From: Cryptomeria japonica
Taxonomy: Eukaryota > Streptophyta > Pinopsida > Cupressales > Cupressaceae
Reading direction: 5' to 3'
NCBI RefSeq assembly: GCF_030272615.1
Contig: NC_081415.1
Span: forward strand, 269,296,425-269,360,424
Length of the DNA stretch: 64,000 nucleotides
Under the pieces are notes generated by a model. It ran no database searches. It was not told the origin of the DNA and saw only the letters and a program-made list of their open reading frames with translations. The position numbers and the translations under genes are program-made. This document shows, piece by piece, positions 35,369 to 46,238 of this stretch (positions are counted from its first letter, which is position 1; the number at the start of each line of letters is the position of its first letter).

Positions 35369-36627
35369 ATGGGGGACAAGAGCTACTTCAAGATGGTTAG
35401 AGAGCTAGAAGCTAGCAAAAATGAAATTGAATCCCTTAGGGACAAACTGAAAGTTCCTCAAGTCAAAAGGAGAGAGCTATCTGAAAAACTGCTAGAAATA
35501 TCTGATAATAGTTCTTCAAATGAAGACAATATTGAAGCTTTAGCTGACAAAGTTGAAAAGGTGAACGGTGAAAAACTGAATGTAAGAAGAGAGCTAGAAG
35601 GTCTCACTATCCGCATGAGTCAGGAACTGGAAGCCAAAAGAGCTGCTGAAGATCTTATCAAGGTAAGAGATCAAGAGATCATAAAGATCAAATGAGAAAA
35701 AGACACTATTCATGAGGACTTGATTGTTGAAACAGAAGAAAAGGAGAACCTAGAGCTAGACTTTGAGTTGGCATCATCTCTGAAAGATAACCTATCTAAG
35801 CATAATGAAGATCTTGTCAAAAATCTTACTGAAGCCAATGAGAAATTGGAGAAGTTCGTTAAAAGTTCTACCATGCTGGAAGAACAAATTCAATCATAGA
35901 GAATGAAGGGTGATATCTCTGGACTTGGTTCTCATACAACTGAAAAAGGTGAATCCTCTGGTACAAAGAACAAAACTGCTCCTAAAGTTAATAAGACTAC
36001 CAGTAAGAAGGTTTTTAAACCTATCTACTTTGTTTGTCACAAGTCTAGTCATACTGCAAATGTTTGTAAAAAAAAACTTAACAGAAATGCAAATTACAAT
36101 ACTAATGCTAGGTATGTGTCTAGAAAGTTTGAAGGTCATTGCTATACATGTGGAATGTATGGGCATAGACATATTGAGTGCAGATATGGATCAAACAATC
36201 CTATACCACACATGCATCCTAGACCAAATGGTGACTGGATAAACTGGAACTAGCAAAGATCCAATGGAAACTGGTTTAGTCCATTTGAAATGGAAAAGGC
36301 AACAAATGTTGTTTGCACCTTTTGTAATAACTTTGGTCATATGGCTATGAATGCAAAAGAAGAACAAGAAGAGGAAATGTAGGACCCTAGAGATCATCTG
36401 GTATGGTCTATTACCACTGCAACAAATCGGGGCACTTAGAAAAGTTTTGCAAATCAAGAAATAACAAACTGCTCAACTCCTTTAAGGATCAGAAAGGCAA
36501 GCAGAAAGTTGATGCCAAGGAAACCAGAGAAGATATGAATCAGATTTGGAAAAAGAAAGGTGATGACTCACCTAGAGAAGAAATTGTTCCTTCACCCAGT
36601 GAAGAGAATCCAACACCGATGACTTAA
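35369..36627 (+). pseudogene. NA-3 Gag-like coiled-coil protein with zinc knuckles
   Basis: The ATG at 35369 starts MGDKSYFKMVRELEAS. About 175 residues of charged heptad-like sequence follow, with in-frame stops TGA 35693-35695 and TAG 35897-35899 but no indel. Knuckles in order: YFVCHKSSHTANVC (first Cys lost), CYTCGMYGHRHIEC near 36142 (intact), then TAG 36251-36253 after WINWN, CTFCNNFGHMAMNA near 36313 (last Cys lost) and, after a frameshift, YYHCNKSGHLEKFC near 36409 (first Cys lost). The tail GKQKVDAK matches NA-2. Expected role: RNA binding and assembly, by analogy with Gag nucleocapsid; there is no capsid-domain match that I can see. Confidence 0.8.
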
Positions 36628-37079
36628 GCCTTTCTAACATGGCTAAGGGGAGCTTAATGGTAAAACATCTCCAGACCCCTTGTAAAATGAGTGAGAAAGA
36701 ATTTTTGAATTATAAATTTTTTGTGACTTTTTGTTAATGTGTTATCAACTGGTATTTCACTTAAGCAGTAAATAAAAATTAAGGTTTGTAAACTAAAGTG
36801 TGAGCATTTATTACAATTGGTAAAGTGGATAAAAACAAGTTTTACTTTATCATTTTTACCCTAACTCTTTCGAAAAATAAATTTGAAGCAATTGCAGAGA
36901 AAAACAAGATTGTCTTGTTGTCAATTGGAAAATTGTTTCGTGTTAAGAGAAATCAAGTTGAATTGAAAGTTGCAGAGAGGCGAATGGGTGTACATTTGGA
37001 CATTTCAACCGAGAAACAGAGCAACGTGCAAGATACAAGGTATTTCTCTATATACCACTTTGAAACTTGTTTAACTAGA

Positions 37080-40000
37080 ATGGCATCTTCTTCTAAGTCT
37101 ATAGAAAGGTTGATGCTCACTACTGAGCCTGAGGAAGCTCTAAAGGCAGATGAAATTATGTCTTATAATGCATTATCGCAAGTCTCAAGTGGTGTTGTGG
37201 TCAAAGGTGACTTGTCCAGCTATATAGATTGCAAGATAGAAGATTTAGGAACTCTGCACATCTATACTCAGCTGAAATCACTTTGTAATAAGAGTGGAAA
37301 GATTGAAACCAAATATGCTAGGGTTTTTGAAAAAGGGCTTCATAATGCCGCATATTTTCTTGAAGATTTTGAGGATGAACACATAAGAATCATCTTCAGT
37401 CGAGTCCATGGAGAGAATATGTATTTGGAAAGGACCCATACAATAACCAAGGAAGCTATTAGGGTTGTAATGGGTTATTGCTCAACCGGTGAAATTCCTA
37501 TGTTAAGAAGAATTTCAAAGGATATTGTCTTCAAGTTAACTGGTTCTACATCTGATAAGCGTGCTTTCTCTATAAACAATATTAGAGACCCTATGGTGAA
37601 ACCTACACAATGGTGATAGGCTACCGGGTATTCTACTCCAGTAGACTTAACAGTGTTCCATATGTAGCAGTTCACACAACACATAGAATGATTGTTGATA
37701 ATGCAGACTATGATATTTGTGAAGCCATCAGAGACCAATTATTTCAAAATTTGAAATCAATTAAGAAGGACAACACACAAAAGTTCAAATATGGTCAGCT
37801 ATTAGCCGGGTTATTTTTTCTATTTTCAAAATTTCCTACTGGGTATTGCAGATATTGAATGGTCCAAGGAATAACCGGTTAATGCACAGATCAAGAACAA
37901 CATTAAGGCTGTGAAGAATATTTTTTCAGCTGTCATGAACAAGCATTTTAATGTTTCAGAAAAAGATGAGCATGAGAATGAGGTTACCTGAAGATGTGGT
38001 AAAACACTTTGCAAAAGACATAATCTTCACAGTTACCATTGACTTTTACTTTATGCAAGCAATTGAACCTAGAGAGGAAGAGATGGAAGATATGAGCTAT
38101 GAGGTTAATCATGATTTACTAGTCGGCTATGCTAATACCCTGTTAGCATCGCCTAAAGATAAAAAAGAAGGCAAAATTGGACATTGCGGTAGTCCAAGTT
38201 GCAAAAACTGAAACTGGTACTGCACCCATAGCTAAAGTGAAAGGAAAGCAAAAGAAGTCCGATGAAGAATATCTTGTGAAAAAGACCACAAGGGTGACTC
38301 GGAGTGTCCTAACCAAGAAGGAACTAGCACCTAAAGAATATGTAAAGAAGGAGAATGCACCAAAGAAGAGAAATCGGAAATTGATTTTGCAACCAGAGTC
38401 TAAGGGTACAGATACTAAAGAAGAACCAAAGAAGGAAAAAGGAATCGACAGAACACCCAAGAAGGTAAAGGTAGTGTCGAAGGCAACTACACCTATAGAT
38501 ATTGCTACCTACAAACCTGACAAAGTCTTTGAGAGGACAATGAAGACATTAGGAAGAAATATGTTTGATAATGTCAAAGAATATTTTGGTTCTTTCACTG
38601 AAGATGAGCAGAAGCAAGTAATCCAACAGATAATTACTTATTTGGGTCATTACAATAGATTTCCGCATGATTTGGAGGAAGATATTTCAATCTCTTTGTA
38701 TAATACTCTATTAGATAAATGGGAGGAAGAAATTCAACTGGAAAAGAACATTATTGATGAAATATTTGTACAATATTTTCCCAATCTATCATCGGATGGA
38801 ATTAGTGCTTTAATTGAGCAATACAAAGTATATTTTGATTTTAAAGTGAGAAGATTGAAGCTTCTTAATGAAAAAAGGTCAATTGTTGAGTCTGAGACAC
38901 ATCAGCTAGCCTGTGTAATCAAAAAGAGGGAAGAAGTCATCCACTCTAGCAATAAGGATGATACTACAGATGATGTTCCTCAACCAGAAATGGATGAAGA
39001 GGAAACTGTTCAAGCTGACGTAGTCTATCTAATCAAGAAGAAGGATGATTCCATTATTCTTATTGATGAAGATGTTCAGGACATAGTAGACCTATCTGGA
39101 GAGATTACTGCACCAGATATGGATCCTCCTACAATCATTGAAGTACAGATTACATTAGTTCAACAACTAGGTATTCAACTCACAGTGGACAATGAACCAG
39201 CAACTGAACAACTAGAGAAACCCCAATCTCCACCGGTCATTGAAACTACTCAAAAGGAGTCTATTGAGGAAGTTGTCACTCAGCTAACTGAAGATACAAT
39301 AGAGAAGAACACAGAAAGAGTTATCATTAAGAGTGTACCCCCTAAACTGGCGAAAGAGAAACTACTTGAAGATGATGATGATGATTCTTTAAGTATCTCA
39401 AGACCAATTGACATGAACACTTTGAGTGCATCAGAAATGATGAAGATTGCTAATGTTATGCAATCTCGAACACATAAGAAGAGACTGAAAGAGAAAAGGA
39501 TTGAAGCAGAGACAATCCAGAATGCAGTAGAAATTTTGATTGGTTTACTACCGAAAACAGTTGTTGCATATCTTCCTACACCCATCAGCAAACTTGGTTA
39601 GTTAGTTGCAGATGCATCTAATCAAATCAAATTGCTTGAAGATGCTACTCAAATGTCTATTGAGAAGAACCATAAGAAGAAATATAGAGATAAATTGGCT
39701 AAGAACATTGACAGTGGCAAAATGGCTTTATCTCATAATGAAAGTCTATTGAAGAAAGCTATTGAATCTGAAGGGAAGTATCTTGCCTCTACCTCCAATG
39801 TTACTTTCTTTTACTTTGACATTTCTAAGAGTCAAAATAAAACCGAGCAGGAAATGGAAAGGTTATGCAAGGCATATGTCCCACTCCAAGACTCCATTCA
39901 TGCCTTTAATCGGTCTATAGATGATTTGCATGATAGACTAAATAGGAATAATAATGAGAAGGCTAAGAGATTCTAATCTCTAAGAGAGCTCAAGAGTCAG

Positions 40001-40218
40001 CTCACCTCGCAAGTCGACATTCTTCAGAGAGACTACTCTAATGCAGAAGCTATTCTTGCTACTCCCAAAACCTGCACACTAGACTCAATGGAAGAATTCT
40101 ATTACCAGTTGATGTCTACCTCTGAGTACACTGCTAACATATTGGAATCATGGGAAAATGCTTTATCCTAGATGAAGCAGAATTTCAATGATATTTTTAT
40201 GAGACTAGCCAATGCATG
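37080..40218 (+). pseudogene. NA-3 ORF2: long NA-family protein of unknown function
   Basis: The ATG at 37080 (MASSSKS) begins a conserved ~230-residue domain to about 37840, with landmarks SYIDCKIEDLG, FEDEHIRIIFSRVHGE, ITKEAIRVVMGY, NIRDPMV and YDICEAIRDQL followed by FKYGQLLAGLFFLF, broken by frameshifts near 37605 and 37855. The frame 38177-39601 (474 codons) is lysine-rich at first (KKRNRK and similar basic clusters), then a helical segment, then an acidic region with DDDDD near residue 400. After a TAG at 39599 the same phase continues to 39976 as coiled coil; the last piece ends at TGA 40216-40218. Original length was about 1040 codons. It is not Gag, protease, integrase, RT or RNase H. 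The position (after gag, before PPT) is where envelope-like ORFs sit in some elements, but no signal peptide or transmembrane pair is evident. Confidence 0.75.
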
Positions 40219-40489
40219 AACCTTTTAAAAAAAAATGCAATATATGTTGAACACTTTGATACAGATTTTCTATATATATGTATATATTTTACTTTATCAT
40301 CTTGGCATTGTTGTCAAAAGGAAAGTAATAATATGTATGTGTGTTTTTGAAAATTTTGTATTTATGCATGCATTAAGGGGGAGTATTGCATTGAAAGGGG
40401 AATATGGGTACATATGTAAATATGTTGTGTATGCACACTTAGCGGTATTGTATTACTCAAAAAAAAATTCTAAGTGTTGCCATCAATGC

Positions 40490-40502
40490 AAAAGGGGGAG
40501 AT
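40490..40502 (+). other. NA-3 polypurine tract
   Basis: AAAAGGGGGAGAT lies directly before the 3' LTR, preceded by GCCATCAATGC. Upstream GGCATTGTTGTCAAAAGGAAAG (about 40303-40324) and AAGGGGGAG near 40376 echo the tract. Confidence 0.88.
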
Positions 40503-41154
40503 TGTTGGCTTGATGATGATTGTAATGTATAAAGAGTGAAATATTTATGTGAATACTGATATGCATAAAGAGTGAAATCTTTTGTTGAAGAGTGATAAGT
40601 GTTAAGATGAAGAATAGTGTTGAATGTACTTAGAATGATCTGATCAAGCAAGTCTTGTGCTACTCAGAATAGATCAATCCTTTCTTGTTGTTTTCTAATC
40701 ATTACAACAAAATCAAATCCCCTAACCGAGTAAGCTCTAACAAGATTCATTGTACAAATCCTCTAACAAGGTGATCCATTAGTTTGGATTCTCAAATCCT
40801 CCAGCGAGGTTACTCCTAATAGGGTATAAGCTTCTAATCAAGCTTGGGATCTCTAACAAGATTCGCTCCTAGCATAGCACTTTGTAAGACCTTAACCGGT
40901 CAATTATATATTACTGCAGATAGTTAACTTGTGAGTTCTATCTCACCATGGTTTTTACCTATTTGGGTTTTCCATGTATAAACACTTGTGTTAAGGTGGA
41001 TGTTCTACTTTATGTGGATGTTATTATTTCATTTTGGATAGCATGTATTTTGTTTAAATGCTTGGTTAAGTTCATCTATCGGTTAGTGTTTGAAGTTGTG
41101 TTTGTTTTGGTGTCACTGATTCACCCCCCCTCTCGGTGTTTTTCAAGTCCATCA
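40503..41154 (+). repeat. NA-3 3' LTR with a large U3 deletion
   Basis: It starts TGTTGGCTTGATG and ends TCCATCA like the 5' LTR, but jumps from GATTGTAATGTA directly to text equivalent to about 34675, losing about 480 bp including the TATA-like box. TAAAGAGTGAAA occurs twice at the junction (about 40530 and 40567). Confidence 0.9.
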
Positions 41155-41159
41155 ACATG

Positions 41160-41724
41160 GACCTAAATCAAATTCTCAAATGCTCAACTCCACCAGAAAT
41201 CATGCCAAGATCAACTGCAATAGGCTACACTACCAGAAATATCGCATAACACAAAAAACATCATTGGTTCATGAAAACCACAATGAAAATTTGCACAATG
41301 ATCAATGTGGATCATCAAAACAAATAGGACATAATTAGGAAACACCAGCAAGAATGTTAGAATCATCAGTAACACCTACACCAACACCACTTATCAAATC
41401 TTCATTGATCAACATCTGAAAACTTAAGAACATAACTAATCAACAACTATCACAAAGAAAGATAGCTCGCAGAGAACCAAAACACAATCCATCTAAAATG
41501 AAGATACACAAGACCATCCCAAACAATATCCCAAAATATCATTACAAGATCAAATCACACGAGAATATACCAGAGGAAATACTGAACTCTACAAAGCACC
41601 AACATAGCAAAACAAAACTGCAATCACCCAATCACCAAAGCAAATCATAGGAATATGTTGACATCAATGACAACAACATATCCTAGCAACAACAATGTCT
41701 AACAATCTCCAACAATATCCAACA
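41160..41724 (-). repeat. RLC-3 3' LTR, part 2
   Basis: It resumes the LTR after the NA-3 target duplication (GACCTAAATCAAATTCTC, as at 46925) and ends ATCCAACA next to the polypurine tract. Confidence 0.88.
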
Positions 41725-41737
41725 ATATCCCCCTTTG
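41725..41737 (-). other. RLC-3 polypurine tract
   Basis: ATATCCCCCTTTG then GCATTGATGGCAA. A second, similar site (CTCTCTCCCTTTGACAACAATGCC) lies at about 41850-41874. Confidence 0.8.
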
Positions 41738-42042
41738 GCATTGATGGCAACATATGAGTGTGAAAAGACAGTCAATGCAAAGAAAGAAGATATCTTCAGC
41801 AAACTCCCCCTAAGGTCAGGACAGATAAATAATTTTTTCACATGATCTCTCTCTCCCTTTGACAACAATGCCAAAGATCGCAAGATAAAAAACTAAACTC
41901 TCTCTCCCAAAATAGGAACATGAATCACAAGAATCTCTCCCCCAAAACATAGACTACTCCACCAAAGAAGCAACACCAACTCACCAATTTGGATAGAAAG
42001 ATAAGGCTCTAAAGTCCAATGGATTGATGCAACTCAATGCAT

Positions 42043-42545
42043 CTAGTTCTCATCGGGAGGGGTAGATACCCCTAGCTTGTCTCTCAAATAGACAAATGTC
42101 TTTGTAGACAAAGGCTTTGTGAAAATATCAAAAATTTGTTCCTTTGTAGATACATACTCTAGCTCCACTTTGTCTTCACTGACTTGTTCTCTCAAGTAAT
42201 GATATTTTATTGACACATGTTTAGTCTTTGAATGTTGCACCGAATTCTTTGACATGTTAATAGCACTTGAATTGTCACAATATATGACAGTATGCTCATC
42301 ATAGATAACTCTAATATCCTTCAACATTTGCTTCATCCAAACTACCTAAGTGCAATTACTAGCAGCAACAATGTCCTTAGCTTCAACAGTAGATAAAGGT
42401 ACTGAATCTTGTTTCTTACTAGCCATGAAACCAGTTTCTTACCCAAGAATAATGCTCCATCGATAATGCTCTTCTGGTCATCTACATCACCAACCCAATC
42501 AGCATTAGTGTAAGCACATAACATGAAATCATCATTCCTCAGATA
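42043..42545 (-). pseudogene. RLC-3 RNase H
   Basis: Minus-strand frames 42524-42342 (YTNADWVGDVDDQKS, with the first catalytic Asp of the TDADW motif changed to Asn) and 42336-42043 (IYCDNSSAINMSKN, TKHVSIKYHYLREQV, DIFTKPLS) are parts of Copia RNase H, joined by a frameshift near 42340. It ends at the usual Pol C-terminus. Confidence 0.85.
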
Positions 42546-43633
42546 TCACAAACCATAGTCCACAGTTTCCTTCAAGTATCTAAATATCCTCTTCACAGTA
42601 GTGACATGACTCTCTTTCACATCAGATTGATATCTAGCAACCATGCACACAACATGCATAATGTCTAGTCTAGTATGAGTAAGATATAGCAGTCCACCAA
42701 CCATAAATCTGTATAAGCTTTGATTAGCTTTTGAAGATTTATCATTCTTAGACAATTTACAACCAGTCACCATAGGAGTTCCAATAGGTTTGGAGTCATA
42801 TAGCCCAAAATTCTTTAGTAATTCCTTCACATATTTAGTTTGAGATATAAATATACCTTTTTCAGTCTGTGAAATCTGCAAACCTAAGAAAAATTTCATC
42901 TCTCCAATCATAGACATCTCAAATTCTTTCTTCATATCACTGACAAACTTCATGCTCAAGTTATCATCTCCTCCAAAGATATAATATCATCAACAAAGAC
43001 TTCAAAAATCAAGATGTTATCATTCTCAATCTTAAAGTATAGATTACTATCAACAACACCTTTATTAAATCCCAATTTCAACAAATATTTATCTAATCTA
43101 GCATACCAGGCTATAGGGGCTTGCTTCAATCCATAAAGAGCTTTTTTCAGTTTACATACCATGTCTCCATCATCTAATAATGAAAATCCATCAAGTTTCT
43201 CAATGTAGACTTCTTCCTAAAGATCACCATTCAAAAAGGTAGATATTACATACATCTGATAAACCTTGAAATCTTTATAAGTAGCATATGCAAGCAACAG
43301 TCTAACAACTTCAAGTCTGGCCACTGGAGCAAAAGTCTCCTTATAGTCAATTCCTTCTTTCTGTGAATATCCTTTGCAAACCAGTCTAGCTTTATTTTTG
43401 ACAACTTCACCAACTTCATTCAATTTCTTTCTGAATACCCATTTAGTACCAATTGCATTCTTATCTTTAGGTCTAGGCACAATCTCCCATGTGTTGTTCT
43501 TTTCAATCTGATCTAATTCTTCTTCCATAGCTCTCACCCAATTTTCATCTTTGCAAGCTTCAACAACATCTTTAGGTTCAACTTTAGAAATCAAACATAC
43601 TTCTTCAGTAGCTAAAATTCTTCTAGTCATCAC
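42546..43633 (-). pseudogene. RLC-3 reverse transcriptase
   Basis: Frames 43633-43217, 43162-42956 and 42959-42546 give the Copia RT in order: [42 protein letters not shown], then [12 protein letters not shown], in which the catalytic Asp of the usual MDV is Tyr. LYGLKQAP and FVDDI follow, then MKFFLGLQI. Both loss of the first Asp and frame breaks make it inactive. Confidence 0.88.
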
Positions 43634-43822
43634 ACCTTTATTTTTATCACCAATAATCTAATTTTATGAATGACTCAATCTTAAATACCTTGGGGTCTTC
43701 TAATTGTTCTGATTCTCAAGTACTTGCACTTCTTCATCGGCAGTAGCAACATCCAGGTTAACTATCTCTACCGAATCAGTCAGCTTCAGTTCTTTAGTCT
43801 GAATAGGGTTTAGAACAATGTA

Positions 43823-44772
43823 CTAACCATCATCATATCTGCATGCTCTGATCTCTTTCTCAAGGTTCTCATCCACCTTCACATTTTCACTTTCCACTAT
43901 CTTTCCTAGTCTCTTATTGTAGCACCGGTAGGCTTTACTCTTTGTTGAATATCCCAAGAAAATTCCTTCATCACTTCTAGTATCAAACTTTCCTATATCC
44001 TCATCTCTCTTGATATAACATTTGCTACCAAATAATCTGAAATATCTTACAGTAGGAACATTACCAAACCACAACACATAAGGGGTCTTACCAGTATCAC
44101 CTTTGATATGAATTCTATTGAATGTGTAAACAATAGTTCTAATAGATTCTCTCTAGTAGATCTCCATAGCATTCCCTTCAATCAACATAGTCCTTGCAAC
44201 ATCCAAGATAGTTATGTTCTTCCTTTCAACAACTCCATTCTGCTGAGGAGTTCTAGGAGCAGATGGTTTCCTTCTAATCCCATGCTTCTCATAGAATAAA
44301 TTAAATTCACCATAACATAATTCTCCACCTCTGTCATATATCATACATTTCACCTTCAATCCAGACTCAGTCTCAACCTTTTCTCTGAATATCTTGAATT
44401 TGTCCAATGCTTTTGATTTCTCCTTAAAAAAGACAACCCACATCATCCTGGAATAATATCAATTAGTAACATAAATTATATGTCACCCTACACACTTCTA
44501 ACATTTTTAGGTCCACACAGGTCAGTATGCACAAGATCTAGCAATCCATCAAATGTATGTTGTTTTCTCTTGAAAGAAATTCTTGTTTGCTTACCCAACT
44601 GACATTCTTTACATACCGGATTAGCAAGCTTAACAATCTTAGGCAAATCTCTAATAGCTTGTGTAGAGATGATCTTAATCATTGAATCAAAATTTACATG
44701 ACACATTCTCCTATGCCACAACCAACTCTTATCAATATGAGTAATCAAACAACTTTTCTCACCGACATTCAA
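43823..44772 (-). pseudogene. RLC-3 integrase
   Basis: Frame 44772-44488 carries WLWHRRMCHVNF, the zinc-binding CKECQLGK and HTDLCGP with the first catalytic Asp. Frame 44446-44153 carries YDRGGEL and QQNGVVERKN, so all three DDE residues are present. Frame 44077-43823 holds the C-terminal FGSKCYIKR and GIFLGYSTKSKAYRC motifs. The domain is split by frameshifts near 44480 and 44150. Confidence 0.88.
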
Positions 44773-44838
44773 GTGAAAAATGTTATCTTCAGTCTTAGTT
44801 CCATATGTAATCTTTATACCAGAGGCATTTAGGATTTT

Positions 44839-45120
44839 TCATTTTTCATTCTTTAATTGTAGATTATAACCTTTATCAACCATCTGTCCAACACTCAAAA
44901 TATTATGCTTCAAACCTTCAACATACAAGACATCATCAGTATTATGCTTACCATCAAAGGATATAGAACCTCTCCCATGGATCACATAGCCTTTGTCATC
45001 TCCAAATATTACTATTCCACCATCATACCTTTCCATGCTCACAAATTTGTTTTTATCACCAGTCATATGATGTGAACAACTACTGTCAATCACCCATTCA
45101 TCTCTTTCTTCAACTCTAGA
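44839..45120 (-). pseudogene. RLC-3 protease
   Basis: WVIDSSCSHHMTGDKNKF near 45099-45045; the active-site Gly of DSG is Ser. It continues to LKHNILSVGQMVDKGY, the normal end of the protease core. Confidence 0.82.
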
Positions 45121-45210
45121 AGCTAAAGCTTTCTCCTCAATAGTACATCTAGCAGAATCAATAGGTATATGTCTATCTTCTTTAATGGAAATAAATGCAA
45201 CTTCATCTCC

Positions 45211-46182
45211 TTATGATTCTTCATCAGTAACACCTTCATCAGGAGCATAATAACAGTTCTTTTGATTTCTATACTTCCAGTTAGACTTGTAAGGCTTATC
45301 ATACTTCTCATGCTTCTCATATCTATCATCCCTATCATTCTTATTAAACTTATCATGCTTGTCATATTTAGTCATTCTCTTTGGGCATCTAGAAGAAAAA
45401 AATCCTATCTTATTGCAACAGGAACATTTCAAAGACAATTTTCCTTCATACTTACTAGCTCCTTTAGCCAATCTTCGGGAAATCCATGCTTCAAGATCAT
45501 ATAGCTCTGTTTCTTTCTCTTCCATCTCTATTCTCTCTCTTTCATATCTGGATATTCAACACTCATTAGGATCATACTTCTTCTTTCCAGATATAGATGC
45601 TAATGCTCTGAATGCTATCTTAGTGTTTTCATGTGACTCTCCAAACTCGCTCAGTTCAAAAGAAGTAATCATCCCAACCAACATATCTCTTGTCACTATA
45701 GTTACTCTATAGATCTCATCAATAGAAACTACCTTATGTTTGTAAGTGGGAGGAAATGATCTCAACACCTTAGCAACAATTCATCTTCTTCAAGGGTTCC
45801 ACCGACACATCTGATACCTAGGACAAATTTAGTCACCTTATCCTTTCAAACTCTGCAACTTAGTAGCTTTCACTTGTTTGTCTCCTTCATATAGGGTCCC
45901 AAGCTTCTCCCAGATCTCATGTGTGGTTTGAAGTCCCACTACATTTGTCATCTCTGAATTAGTCAAGGCAGTAAGAAATGCTTCCTTCTCTTTGATGTTA
46001 CTTTCAATGCCCTTGATTTCAGTAGCAGTAACTGGTCCATTTTGAGGAATAGAATAAACATCCTTTGTAATCTTCCAATGATCTTGTCCAAGACATCTCA
46101 AATGCACCTCCATCCAGTTCTTCCATATAGCATAGATACTTCCATTAAATCTAAAGTTGTCCTTCTTAAATATAGTTGCCAT
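45211..46182 (-). pseudogene. RLC-3 gag
   Basis: The ATG at 46182 (MATIFKKDNFRFNG) is the likely start, about 40 bp inside the PBS. Frame 46197-45838 includes WKNWMEVHLRCLG and TTHEIWEKLGTLYEGD. Frame 45768-45556 includes LRSFPPTYKHKV. Frame 45525-45211 holds the zinc knuckle CSCCNKIGFFSSRC, in which the His ligand is Phe, and a Lys/Asp-rich tail. Frameshifts separate the three. Confidence 0.85.
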
Positions 46183-46224
46183 CCTGTATCTCCTCAAGCA
46201 GTTAAGCTTCTTCTAAAGGATCTA

Positions 46225-46236
46225 GCTCTGATACCA
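46225..46236 (-). other. RLC-3 primer-binding site
   Basis: GCTCTGATACCA, the exact complement of the initiator-Met primer site, two bases from the LTR at 46239. Confidence 0.92.
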
Positions 46237-46238
46237 AT

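Larger units (their letters stand above)
34175..41154 (+). mobile_element. NA-3: complete non-autonomous LTR retrotransposon
   Basis: LTRs 34175-35306 and 40503-41154, PBS 35309-35320, a PPT at 40490-40502 and a perfect 5-bp target duplication ACATG (34170-34174 and 41155-41159) define it exactly. The empty site is visible in the other RLC-3 LTR at about 46910-46930. The 5.2-kb interior has two ORFs: a coiled-coil, zinc-knuckle Gag-like protein and a long second protein. No polymerase, integrase or protease motif is found. It is the best reference copy of the NA family in this window. Confidence 0.93.

Noticed and set aside
38143-38460. 105-codon minus-strand frame with hydrophobic segments
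   Set aside because: Antisense shadow of the lysine-rich part of NA-3 ORF2; its hydrophobicity comes from AAG/GAA codons read backwards.
37080-40218. NA-3 ORF2 as an envelope-like protein
   Set aside because: The position fits, but I see no signal peptide, no transmembrane anchor and no cleavage-site pattern; the sequence is basic, acidic and coiled instead.
45123-45365. 80-codon Met/Ile/Leu/Ser/Arg-rich minus-strand frame
   Set aside because: Alternate-frame shadow of the Lys/Asp-rich gag tail of RLC-3.
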